DNA of 64,000 nucleotides from Acetivibrio saccincola (GTDB lineage: Bacteria; Bacillota; Clostridia; Acetivibrionales; Acetivibrionaceae): contig NZ_CP025197.1 in the NCBI RefSeq assembly GCF_002844395.1, positions 1,116,001 to 1,180,000 of the forward strand, given 5' to 3'. Positions 10,301-19,869 of the stretch are shown piece by piece. Every line of letters starts with the position of its first letter. Positions within the stretch are counted from its first letter, which is position 1. The notes under the pieces are model-generated. The model saw only the letters and a list, made by a program, of their open reading frames with translations, was not told the origin of the DNA and did no database searches. The translations under genes and the position numbers were made by a program.

Positions 10301-13300
10301 CGTTTCAATTCCTCATAGGTACTGTAAAAACGTTATATGGGATTATGAAAAGGCTGTCAGTTATGCGAGTTTCAATTCCTCATAGGTACTGTAAAAACAA
10401 TATCCTAAGTGTATAATAGTAACGAACTTTGGCTAGTTTCAATTCCTCATAGGTACTGTAAAAACCTATTATTTATTCCCTATATAATTATTATTATGTA
10501 GTGTTTCAATTCCTCATAGGTACTGTAAAAACATTTTTTAAGCATCTTTTCATATTGTTCTAATTTTCGTTTCAATTCCTCATAGGTACTGTAAAAACGT
10601 TGCCGGAAGGTGCAACTGAATTGCCGGAGGGCTTGTTTCAATTCCTCATAGGTACTGTAAAAACATTGATGAGGTCCAGAATTGGTTCAATTCGTTGGCT
10701 TGTTTCAATTCCTCATAGGTACTGTAAAAACGGCTAGAAAACAGGCTAGCAGAGCGGCGGCGAGCATGTTTCAATTCCTCATAGGTACTGTAAAAACCAA
10801 CGGCAAAGAAATTGAAACGACAGCGAAGCAAATCAGTTTCAATTCCTCATAGGTACTGTAAAAACCCACTCTTATAAATCCACCTAGTTCTTTTACGTGT
10901 GTGTTTCAATTCCTCATAGGTACTGTAAAAACACGGACTAGAGAAAACGCAGCCCTAAACTTTCAGAAGTTTCAATTCCTCATAGGTACTGTAAAAACTT
11001 TCCGTGAATTAGGTGAAGAACTATATTGTAGAAGTTTCAATTCCTCATAGGTACTGTAAAAACTATCGTGAAGCCTGCAAACGCAGGGACTTTACGATGT
11101 TTCAATTCCTCATAGGTACTGTAAAAACTCAATATTAATTGCAAGTGCTTTTTATAAAATAGCAGTTTCAATTCCTCATAGGTACTGTAAAAACGGATGA
11201 GGACTTGATAAGAAAGGTTGATGAGGCAGCGTTTCAATTCCTCATAGGTACTGTAAAAACGCATTAACTAAATAGATTAATAATTGACTCCTATTGTGTT
11301 TCAATTCCTCATAGGTACTGTAAAAACCTGCCATTCTCAAAGCCATAATAATTTGATTTTATTAGTTTCAATTCCTCATAGGTACTGTAAAAACCTCAGC
11401 TTGTAGGGGGTAGGTTGCCAGAAGGAACGAGTTTCAATTCCTCATAGGTACTGTAAAAACCTAAGGAAAAAATGGCGGATGAGGTTTTGGCTGAGTCGTT
11501 TCAATTCCTCATAGGTACTGTAAAAACCTTGGTTCCACAATTCAGCAATTATAGAATTTTCAAGTTTCAATTCCTCATAGGTACTGTAAAAACTTGTAGG
11601 TAATAAAAATTTTGAAGTGAATTTGTTCGGGTTTCAATTCCTCATAGGTACTGTAAAAACCATCACGATACAAATCAACAGTTTTCCATTTTCCAAGTTT
11701 CAATTCCTCATAGGTACTGTAAAAACTATAAAAGAAAATATACCTAAGCGAATGAAGGATAAGAGTTTCAATTCCTCATAGGTACTGTAAAAACTATTTC
11801 ATTTTTAGTTACATATATAATATATTACTTTGTTTCAATTCCTCATAGGTACTGTAAAAACCGGCTTGTAGCATCTTACAAAAGTTATACAGCCGAAGTT
11901 TCAATTCCTCATAGGTACTGTAAAAACCGATTATAATTTGTCATAATCACCCGTCAGGAGACACGTTTCAATTCCTCATAGGTACTGTAAAAACTCATTT
12001 TCTTTCCTCCTTACAAAATATAAGTTTCCAGTTTCAATTCCTCATAGGTACTGTAAAAACATAACACAACTGCAGCGGGTGCACCATATGTAACTGAGTT
12101 TCAATTCCTCATAGGTACTGTAAAAACCATAAAAGCAAGTATATACGATAGCTGTAAATCTATGTTTCAATTCCTCATAGGTACTGTAAAAACGATTATA
12201 GAGATTTTCCAGATGATTTATTGAGGCAGAGTTTCAATTCCTCATAGGTACTGTAAAAACTCAAGTCCATTTTACACCTCCTACAAGAAAAGCAGGGGTT
12301 TCAATTCCTCATAGGTACTGTAAAAACGGAAATAAAAACATATAAAAGGGGGCTTTAAAATGTAGTTTCAATTCCTCATAGGTACTGTAAAAACATAGTT
12401 TTAAAAATTTTTTCAAAGATAAAAAAGTACAGTTTCAATTCCTCATAGGTACTGTAAAAACGAAGTTCATTAGCAGCACCGACAAAATTATTATTTATGT
12501 TTCAATTCCTCATAGGTACTGTAAAAACTCGTTGAATTTGCCTATTTTATACTCTTTATATTTGAGTTTCAATTCCTCATAGGTACTGTAAAAACCCTCC
12601 TTGTAGTCCCATGCAGTTCGCCATTTAAAACTGTTTCAATTCCTCATAGGTACTGTAAAAACTTTTTCTTAACCTCTTAATTATATTGTACCATATATGT
12701 TTCAATTCCTCATAGGTACTGTAAAAACGCGATATTTACAATTATTAATACCGCATATGGTATGTTTCAATTCCTCATAGGTACTGTAAAAACTGGGTTA
12801 GAAATCGACATGATAAGGGAAATCGCCCTGTTTCAATTCCTCATAGGTACTGTAAAAACCGGCTTTTGTAAAACAAAAAGGATAGAAGAAGTTGAGTTTC
12901 AATTCCTCATAGGTACTGTAAAAACTGGCCAGGTTTTTTGCTTTTATATAGAACATATGTTTGTTTCAATTCCTCATAGGTACTGTAAAAACGCTTTAAG
13001 ATAAGGCATATTATATATAATTGTGTGAGTTTCAATTCCTCATAGGTACTGTAAAAACGTACATACCAAAACTCATTATTAACGGTCAAGTGATGTTTCA
13101 ATTCCTCATAGGTACTGTAAAAACTTCTGTCATCATCTCAGGCGGAAAATTTTTTGAAGCGTTTCAATTCCTCATAGGTACTGTAAAAACAATTTTAAGT
13201 TAAGGGGGAAATTTCCCCCTTAACATGTTTCAATTCCTCATAGGTACTGTAAAAACACGATATTTGAAAAAATCACGCCAACTCTTCATGGGAGTTTCAA

Positions 13301-15787
13301 TTCCTCATAGGTACTGTAAAAACATTAAAAGTAACAACAAGGTTTCAGCTTCCATTTACATGTTTCAATTCCTCATAGGTACTGTAAAAACTAGGTGGTT
13401 AAATGGAAACAGCGCTAAGATATGAATGTTTCAATTCCTCATAGGTACTGTAAAAACTGATTGATGAAGTTTATGCATCTTACAGATGCTCCAGTTTCAA
13501 TTCCTCATAGGTACTGTAAAAACACTTCGATGAAAAAGCATTTTCTGCGTTCGTTGATTGTTTCAATTCCTCATAGGTACTGTAAAAACATTTAGGTCAC
13601 GAACTGTTGACGATTTATCCACGTAGGTTTCAATTCCTCATAGGTACTGTAAAAACCTTTATAAAATCAAAAAACTTAGTGAATTTTATATCGTTTCAAT
13701 TCCTCATAGGTACTGTAAAAACAAATAACATGTACTATCAAAAATACAGAAGTGACACTGTTTCAATTCCTCATAGGTACTGTAAAAACAAAATCAGCTC
13801 CTTATTTAATTATTTAAGGTACTTGTTTCAATTCCTCATAGGTACTGTAAAAACTTAATATTAAAGTCAATAACTTTTGATTAAATAATCTGTTTCAATT
13901 CCTCATAGGTACTGTAAAAACATAGTGGATATTATGCTGACTTGCACCACGAAGTATTGTTTCAATTCCTCATAGGTACTGTAAAAACTTTGAAGAAGAC
14001 TTTCAAAAAAATACGAGACCTAATCGTTTCAATTCCTCATAGGTACTGTAAAAACAAAAAATATAAAAAAAATGCTTACTGATTTAAATCTGTTTCAATT
14101 CCTCATAGGTACTGTAAAAACAACTATTCAAGTGTCGGGAAAACCGCAATTGACTATGTTTCAATTCCTCATAGGTACTGTAAAAACCTGGCTGATGAAT
14201 GGGAAAGAGAAAATCAAATGAAATGTTTCAATTCCTCATAGGTACTGTAAAAACACTGCAATTCGTGTCCAGCCGATATGGTATGACAGTGTTTCAATTC
14301 CTCATAGGTACTGTAAAAACAAAGAAAAAGAAATGAGAAAAGAGGCACTAGAAGCTAGTTTCAATTCCTCATAGGTACTGTAAAAACAATGGACGATGTA
14401 GAAGTATTCAATGGAAATTGGAAGTTTCAATTCCTCATAGGTACTGTAAAAACTTGATTATCAATTAGAACTTTGTAAAAGAGGTATGAAGTTTCAATTC
14501 CTCATAGGTACTGTAAAAACTAGTGGCCAGGAATGGAATAGTGGCCAGGAAAAAAAAGTTTCAATTCCTCATAGGTACTGTAAAAACTTAATCGACACTA
14601 AAGCCAAGCAAGTGACTTGTACCATGTTTCAATTCCTCATAGGTACTGTAAAAACGAGTATAAAACTCTCTCTTTATATTACATAACATTAATGTTTCAA
14701 TTCCTCATAGGTACTGTAAAAACTATTTAAGGTACTTTAAAATTAAAATACCTTATATTAGTTTCAATTCCTCATAGGTACTGTAAAAACTGTTAAAGTA
14801 CCTTATAATATAAGTATACTATATATGTTTCAATTCCTCATAGGTACTGTAAAAACTAAAATAGAGAGAGTTTAAAAACTCTCTCTTTAATATGTTTCAA
14901 TTCCTCATAGGTACTGTAAAAACAACATTTTAAAACCTCCTTTGATTATTATTTTATATGTTTCAATTCCTCATAGGTACTGTAAAAACTTAAAAACAGT
15001 TCGTGCCTATATTTACTACGTGACGCTGTTTCAATTCCTCATAGGTACTGTAAAAACCGGATACAGATAGCAGGGAAAGGTCGTTGAGGAGGGCGTTTCA
15101 ATTCCTCATAGGTACTGTAAAAACTTTGTCCGTCATTTTATCAACTCCAATCATTAATTGTTTCAATTCCTCATAGGTACTGTAAAAACACAGGGTTTGC
15201 CCTGTGTGAGCGTCAAATGATGTATTGTTTCAATTCCTCATAGGTACTGTAAAAACTACTTGGATTACAGCACAAAAACTGCACGAAATGGCGTTTCAAT
15301 TCCTCATAGGTACTGTAAAAACCATCAATGGAACAGTAGCTTTCAGTTCACTCAGTATTGTTTCAATTCCTCATAGGTACTGTAAAAACTTTAGAATGGG
15401 TGTGGAAGAAAATACCCGGTATAAACGTTTCAATTCCTCATAGGTACTGTAAAAACTAGACAATGTTGGCGCGTATGTAGGCGAATATTTAGGGGTTTCA
15501 ATTCCTCATAGGTACTGTAAAAACATACTGTGACGACATAGTAACATATTATGATTTGGAGTTTCAATTCCTCATAGGTACTGTAAAAACCTTTTTGTTG
15601 CAAATTATTTTTAATTCTAAGGTATCGTTTCAATTCCTCATAGGTACTGTAAAAACGATTTATGAAGGTACATATCCGATTGCGTCGAACGTGTTTCAAT
15701 TCCTCATAGGTACTGTAAAAACCTTTTATGCTAAAGAGAAGATAGCTGATGAAGTGCGTTTCAATTCCTCATAGGTACTGTAAAAAC

Positions 15788-16005
15788 CCGTAGGCATCGC
15801 ATGACGCCTACATTCATATTTTAACCTCATGTAATATAAAAAGTCAAGTAAGGCAGGAGAAAAAACTGCAAAGCCGGAAGGAAACTGCATTTGACGCAAA
15901 AAAATGAAAGTTGTCGACCCCCGGGGTTTTTTACGCTATCGGACATCGACAAATTTTCAAAAATATATTTATGTGCTTTAACTACATTTACACTTACACT
16001 AATTA
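15788..16005 (-). promoter_or_regulatory. CRISPR leader region
   Basis: Non-coding sequence next to the intact, presumably newest repeat. It contains a CCCCGGGG core (15919-15926) flanked by the inverted pair TTGTCGA (15911-15917) and TCGACAA (15946-15952), a compact conserved-looking motif that may guide spacer integration. Close to the array a minus-strand promoter is visible. An open frame crossing the leader on the minus strand has no ribosome site or family likeness and is not called. The boundary with the spoVA promoter on the right is approximate. Confidence 0.7.
15818..15847 (-). promoter_or_regulatory. Pre-crRNA promoter, sigma-A type
   Basis: Minus strand: TTGACT (15847-15842), an 18-nt spacer, then TAAAAT (15823-15818). 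Transcription would start near 15811, about 24 nt before the first repeat, and run through the whole array. Confidence 0.55.
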
Positions 16006-16019
16006 TTATACAACAGAAA

Positions 16020-16049
16020 TGTATATGTGAAAAATTACCTGACATTATA
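16020..16049 (+). promoter_or_regulatory. Sigma-G-type promoter of the spoVA operon
   Basis: TGTATA (16020-16025), 17 nt, CATTATA (16043-16049). This fits the Bacillus sigma-G consensus (GHATR, 17-18 nt, CATWHTA) at every defined position, about 57 bases before the first gene. It predicts forespore expression of the operon. Confidence 0.6.
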
Positions 16050-16106
16050 ACGGATTAAAAATAACAATTGGTGTAATAATAAACTTAAAATTGGAGGTTG
16101 ATTAAA

Positions 16107-16313
16107 TTGACTGTTGCTTCACAAGTTAAACAAACTTTAGCAAATTTAAAAGGTATTCAGGGGACTTTAGGGATATACTCTGTCAAATCACAGGATGAAG
16201 AAACAAAAACCGTCTTTAATGAAGCAATAAACACTATAAACGGCATCGTAGAAGATTTGGAAAAAAGAATTCAAACTTTAGAATTTGAAGAACCCCAATA
16301 TGAAGGAAACTAA
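16107..16313 (+). CDS. DUF1657 domain protein, first gene of spoVA operon
   Basis: A 68-residue helical protein beginning MTVASQVKQTLA, the usual DUF1657 N-terminus. I chose TTG 16107 rather than the upstream in-frame TTG at 16098 because the GGAGG site (16093-16097) would abut 16098, while 16107 has normal spacing. Its stop overlaps the next ATG by one base. DUF1657 proteins flank the transferable spoVA2mob operon of Bacillus spores; their molecular role is not known. A second, divergent copy closes this operon at 19381-19590. Confidence 0.85.
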   Translation: MTVASQVKQTLANLKGIQGTLGIYSVKSQDEETKTVFNEAINTINGIVEDLEKRIQTLEFEEPQYEGN

Positions 16314-17185
16314 TGGGTGATGCTATGCAGGAATGCATTGAAATACTATTAAGATCTTTTTCATTGCTGGTTTTAGTTTTATTTTCAGCCAGAGTTATAG
16401 GCAAAAAAAACATGGCAAATGTGACCCCCTTTACTTTTATGAGCTATATAGCAATTGCAGTTATATCTGCTTTAATATCAACAAAAGTTATAAAAAATAT
16501 CGCCTTTGGATTTATTGCTTTAGGAGTATGGGTTTTACTTCCTGTTGCAATAGATTATCTTTCAATAAAAAGTAAATTGATTCACGATATTGTAATTGGA
16601 AAAGGGACAGTACTTATTAAAAACGGTAAAATTATGGAAGAAAACTTGCTTAGGGCAAGAATAACCGGGGAAGAACTTTTAAGGGATTTAAGGTCTAAAA
16701 ATGTTTTTAACTTAGCTGATGTGGAATTTGCACTTATGGAATCAAATGGTGAAATAAATGTATTTATGAAAAGTGATAAAAAGCCCTTAACTGCCCATGA
16801 TATAGGCAAAAAAGTTGCTCCCCGGTCAGAATCTCAAACGGTGATACTGGACGGAACTCCTTTAAATGAGCCATTAACATCTTTAGGACTTAATCAGGGA
16901 TGGTTAAAAACCCAGCTGGATAAAATGGGGGTATCCATTGACAATGTTTTTATAGGACAGGTGGATTCATCTGGGGATCTGTATGTTGACCTTTTTGACG
17001 ATTCCATAAATATACCGCAGCCAAAAGTTAAGGAAATGCTGTATGCAAACTTAGAAAAGTGTCATGCTGATTTTATGAAATATGCCCTTGAAACCAAAAA
17101 TGAAGAGGCTAAAAATATGTATCAGAAAAATGAACAAAAATTAAAAGAGTTAAAGGAAAAATTAGAACCCTACTTATTAAGGTAA
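16313..17185 (+). CDS. DUF421 (YetF/YrbG-like) membrane protein
   Basis: 290 residues. Three hydrophobic helices in the first about 85 residues include the family motif VIGKKNMANVTPFTFM, followed by a cytoplasmic two-lobed DUF421 domain (about 90-235) and a Lys/Glu-rich C-terminal helix. ATG 16313 overlaps the preceding stop; ATG 16325 is an alternative. YetF-type proteins are regular members of spoVA2mob operons and are linked by published work on Bacillus to spore membrane properties and heat resistance; the exact mechanism is not settled. After this gene comes an unusual repeat tract before spoVAC. Confidence 0.85.
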   Translation: MGDAMQECIEILLRSFSLLVLVLFSARVIGKKNMANVTPFTFMSYIAIAVISALISTKVIKNIAFGFIALGVWVLLPVAIDYLSIKSKLIHDIVIGKGTVLIKNGKIMEENLLRARITGEELLRDLRSKNVFNLADVEFALMESNGEINVFMKSDKKPLTAHDIGKKVAPRSESQTVILDGTPLNEPLTSLGLNQGWLKTQLDKMGVSIDNVFIGQVDSSGDLYVDLFDDSINIPQPKVKEMLYANLEKCHADFMKYALETKNEEAKNMYQKNEQKLKELKEKLEPYLLR

Positions 17186-17449
17186 ACAATAACTTTATTA
17201 AAGGTAAACAATAACATTAAGGCAAGCAATAGCATTAATTAAACGATAACATTAAAAAAGGTGAGCAACATAAGGGGACAATAACACTAAAACAGACAAT
17301 AAAATAGGCAACAATATTAATGTAACGATTGCATTAAAACAAACAATAACATAATGGAGCGATAACAATAAAACATACAATAACATTAATGCAGACAATT
17401 ACTACTACACAAAACAATAATTACCTAAACAATACTACGCAATTAGAAG
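17186..17449 (+). repeat. Degenerate tandem-repeat tract around CAATAACATTAA
   Basis: About 15 imperfect units, each 13-22 nt, share a core like AACAATAACATTAA and begin with a short purine stretch (GGTA, GGCA, GAGC, GGGG). No reading frame runs through, and I see no strong hairpin. The tract separates yetF from spoVAC inside one operon. Confidence 0.75.
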
Positions 17450-17458
17450 GTGGATAAT

Positions 17459-17938
17459 ATGTCAGATAAAAAGAAGAAAAAACTTACACCAACCCAGCAG
17501 GAATATCAACAACTGGCAAAGTCAAAAGAGCCAAAACGTCCTATAGTACTAAATACAGTTAAAGCCTTTTTTACTGGAGGATTGATATGCACCCTCGGAC
17601 AGGCAATTAAAACGGTGTTTGTTAACTATTTTGGATTTACAGAGGAAACCGCATCCAACCCTACTTCGGCGGTGCTGATTTTTATTTCTGCACTTATTAC
17701 ATCCTTAGGATTTTACGACCATATTGCACAGTGGGCAGGGGCAGGGACTGCAGTACCTGTTACCGGGTTTGCCAATACAATTACTTCGGCTGCTTTAGAG
17801 CATAGGACTGAAGGATATGTGTTGGGAGTGGGAGGGAATATGTTTAAAATTGCCGGACCGGTTATTGTATTCGGCGTTTTTTCAGCCTTTGTTGTAGCAA
17901 TTATAAAACTGATAATTCAAGGGTTAGGAGGGATGTAA
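17459..17938 (+). CDS. spoVAC: Stage V sporulation protein AC
   Basis: 159 residues. A basic N-terminus (MSDKKKKKLTPTQQEYQQL) is followed by a compact membrane domain with FFTGGLICTLGQAI, AGAGTAVPVTGFANTI and a C-terminal helix, typical of SpoVAC. ATG 17459 is chosen over the upstream GTG at 17450 because AGAAGG overlaps the latter. SpoVAC forms part of the inner-membrane channel that moves dipicolinic acid into the forespore and releases it at germination. The gene is followed directly by spoVAD. Confidence 0.95.
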   Translation: MSDKKKKKLTPTQQEYQQLAKSKEPKRPIVLNTVKAFFTGGLICTLGQAIKTVFVNYFGFTEETASNPTSAVLIFISALITSLGFYDHIAQWAGAGTAVPVTGFANTITSAALEHRTEGYVLGVGGNMFKIAGPVIVFGVFSAFVVAIIKLIIQGLGGM

Positions 17939-18940
17939 TTGTTGCAGGGCCGTCAAACATGGGTTTTTGAATCAAAACCTGTTATTGCAGGAAGTGCAGC
18001 GGTTGGAGGGCCTTTTGAATCAAAATGTGCTTTAGCAGATGATTTTGATATGTTCAGTGAAGATTTATGGCTTGGGCAGGACAGTTTTGAAAAGGCGGAA
18101 AGAAAGCTTTTAGAACATGCCTGTGAGATAGCCATAAAAAAGGCCGGAGTCAAAAAAGAAGATGTTGAATTTTTTTTTAGCGGCGATTTAATAAACCAGA
18201 TAATATCAAGCAGCTTTACTGCCCGTACATTGGGAATACCGTATTTAGGCATTTTCGGTGCCTGCTCAAGTTCTGTGGAAGGGCTGGCTCTGGCTTCTAT
18301 TTTAGTGGACGGCAATTTTGCAAATAATGCCCTGGCGGCTACCTCCAGTCACAATGCAGCATGCGAAAAGCAATATAGATACCCTACAGAGTATGGGGCT
18401 CAAAAACCTCCTACTGCACAGTGGACAGTTACAGGAGCCGGAGCAGCTTTAGTTGCCCGGGAGGGAGAAGGACCAAGGGTTGTATGTGCCACTATCGGAC
18501 GTGTTGTGGATATGGGACTTTCCGATCCCTTTAATATGGGGGCGGCTATGGCACCGGCAGCGGTGGATACAATTTCAGCCCATATGAGGGATTTAAATAT
18601 TGATTTATCAGATTATGATATTATTGCCACAGGGGATTTGGGAAGAGTGGGGCATGAAATTGCCAAAGAATTATTAAAAAAGCATGGTATCAGCCTGCCG
18701 GAAGAAAAGTTTACCGACTGCGGCAAGATTATATATAAGGATGAGCAACCTGTTTTTTCAGGTGGAAGTGGTTGTGGATGTGCAGCAGTAACTACCTATG
18801 GACATTTTATAAACAGAATGAAAAAAGGCGAGTTGAAAAAAATCCTGGTGGTAGCAACAGGTGCTCTGTTGTCTCCTATGTCATACCAGCAAAAAGAGTT
18901 TATCCCATGTATTGCTCATGCAGTTTCTTTAGAAATGTAA
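17939..18940 (+). CDS. spoVAD: Stage V sporulation protein AD
   Basis: 333 residues with a thiolase-like fold. It begins MLQGRQTWVFESKPVIAGSA (TTG start after AGGAGG), the usual SpoVAD start, and holds GACSSSVEGLALA and a GDLGRVGHEIA segment. SpoVAD is the peripheral, dipicolinate-binding partner of the SpoVA channel. It starts immediately after the spoVAC stop and is of normal length. Confidence 0.95.
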   Translation: MLQGRQTWVFESKPVIAGSAAVGGPFESKCALADDFDMFSEDLWLGQDSFEKAERKLLEHACEIAIKKAGVKKEDVEFFFSGDLINQIISSSFTARTLGIPYLGIFGACSSSVEGLALASILVDGNFANNALAATSSHNAACEKQYRYPTEYGAQKPPTAQWTVTGAGAALVAREGEGPRVVCATIGRVVDMGLSDPFNMGAAMAPAAVDTISAHMRDLNIDLSDYDIIATGDLGRVGHEIAKELLKKHGISLPEEKFTDCGKIIYKDEQPVFSGGSGCGCAAVTTYGHFINRMKKGELKKILVVATGALLSPMSYQQKEFIPCIAHAVSLEM

Positions 18941-18971
18941 TACAAGATGCAATATAAGGAGGTTTATAAAA

Positions 18972-19325
18972 ATGCAAAGCTATATCTGGGCGTTTTTAAT
19001 CGGAGGTCTTATTTGTGCGATAGGACAAATTTTAATGGACGGCTTTAAACTAACTCCTGCCCACACCATGTGTACTTTTGTTGTTTTAGGGGCAATTTTA
19101 GGAGGTTTAGGACTTTATGAACCTCTTATTAAATTTGCCGGAGCAGGGGCTTCAGTTCCAATTAGCAGTTTTGGGTACTCCCTGGTAAGAGGTGCCCTTT
19201 TAGAAGCAGAAAAGACAGGCATTGTAGGGGTGCTTACAGGTATTTTTGAAATAACCAGCGCCGGTATTTCCTCTGCAATAATTTTTGGATTTATAAGTTC
19301 ATTGATTTTCAGACCTAAAGGCTGA
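18972..19325 (+). CDS. spoVAE: Stage V sporulation protein AE (SpoVAEb type)
   Basis: 117 residues, nearly all membrane-embedded. IGGLICAIGQILMDGFKLTPAHTM and AGAGASVPISSFGYSL match SpoVAE and are similar in pattern to SpoVAC. An AAGGAGG site precedes the ATG. It should be a membrane subunit of the dipicolinate channel with SpoVAC. Confidence 0.93.
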   Translation: MQSYIWAFLIGGLICAIGQILMDGFKLTPAHTMCTFVVLGAILGGLGLYEPLIKFAGAGASVPISSFGYSLVRGALLEAEKTGIVGVLTGIFEITSAGISSAIIFGFISSLIFRPKG

Positions 19326-19380
19326 TTATTTGATATAATGGCTGTTTATTTTGATAAGAGAAGGGAGGTGGAGAGAATAA

Positions 19381-19590
19381 ATGACGGTGGAAACCCAAAT
19401 GCAGCAGGCCATAGCAGGTATTCAAAGTGCTGCAGCGACAATAATGAAAACCTTTGCCCTTGAAACACAGGATGAACAGGCTAAACAGACATTCCAGCAA
19501 ATAGCCGATAATCTGGAGAATGCACTAGAACAACTAAAGGGAAGACAGCAGTATATCCAACAGCAGGAATCACAATACAGACAGCAATAA
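19381..19590 (+). CDS. DUF1657 domain protein, last gene of spoVA operon
   Basis: 69 residues, beginning MTVETQMQQAIAGIQ, helical and ending in a Gln-rich tail. Preceded by GGGAGGTGG. Homologous in pattern to 16107-16313 but diverged, so the operon is bracketed by two DUF1657 genes as in Bacillus spoVA2mob. Followed by a terminator. Confidence 0.85.
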   Translation: MTVETQMQQAIAGIQSAAATIMKTFALETQDEQAKQTFQQIADNLENALEQLKGRQQYIQQQESQYRQQ

Positions 19591-19607
19591 ATAAAAGCTA
19601 AAAAAGC

Positions 19608-19650
19608 AATGTGATGCAAAACCTAAAAAAATATTTGCATCACATTTTTT
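19608..19650 (+). terminator. Terminator of the spoVA operon
   Basis: A 13-bp perfect stem (19608-19620 with 19634-19646) with a 13-nt loop and a T run. Confidence 0.85.
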
Positions 19651-19869
19651 GTTGATTTTTTGCTGATTCTCTGTTGATTTTCGCATGATACCGGGTCGTT
19701 ATTTACAAAGCTTGTTTTTATTAAAAAATATCATTATTAAAAAATATCAGGCAAACTCTTTTAGATATGGACAGGGGTTTGTCTTTTAGTCTTGAATTTA
19801 AAAAGACAAACCTGCCTGTCCTGAAAATGCCTGTATAGCCTGTCCTAAAATGTGTAATTACTAAAATGT

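Larger units (their letters stand above)
2805..15787 (-). CRISPR. Very large CRISPR array, about 196 repeats, type I-B/III-like repeat
   Basis: A 30-nt repeat (plus strand begins GTTTCAATTC and ends CTGTAAAAAC) recurs about every 66-67 bases with unique 35-39-nt spacers. I counted about 196 copies by eye, nearly all identical. Read on the minus strand the repeat ends in ATTGAAAC, the usual 5' tag of type I-B and many type III crRNAs. The leftmost copy (2805-2834) is degenerate at its outer end, and another copy (3137-3166) has a single-base change; both support the left end being the old trailer and the right end the leader. One copy is a 27-nt fragment joined to its neighbour without a spacer (3472-3528). 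No core cas gene lies in the window. Short open frames inside the array (translating as FQFLIGTVKT or FYSTYEELK repeats) are not genes. Confidence 0.98.

Noticed and set aside
3698-15774. Many 60-90-codon open frames on both strands inside the array
   Set aside because: They translate the CRISPR repeat itself (FQFLIGTVKT, VSIPHRYCKN or FYSTYEELK units) and have no ribosome sites or family likeness.
15827-16045. 72-codon minus-strand frame across the leader
   Set aside because: It covers leader and promoter elements, lacks a ribosome site and looks like no protein.
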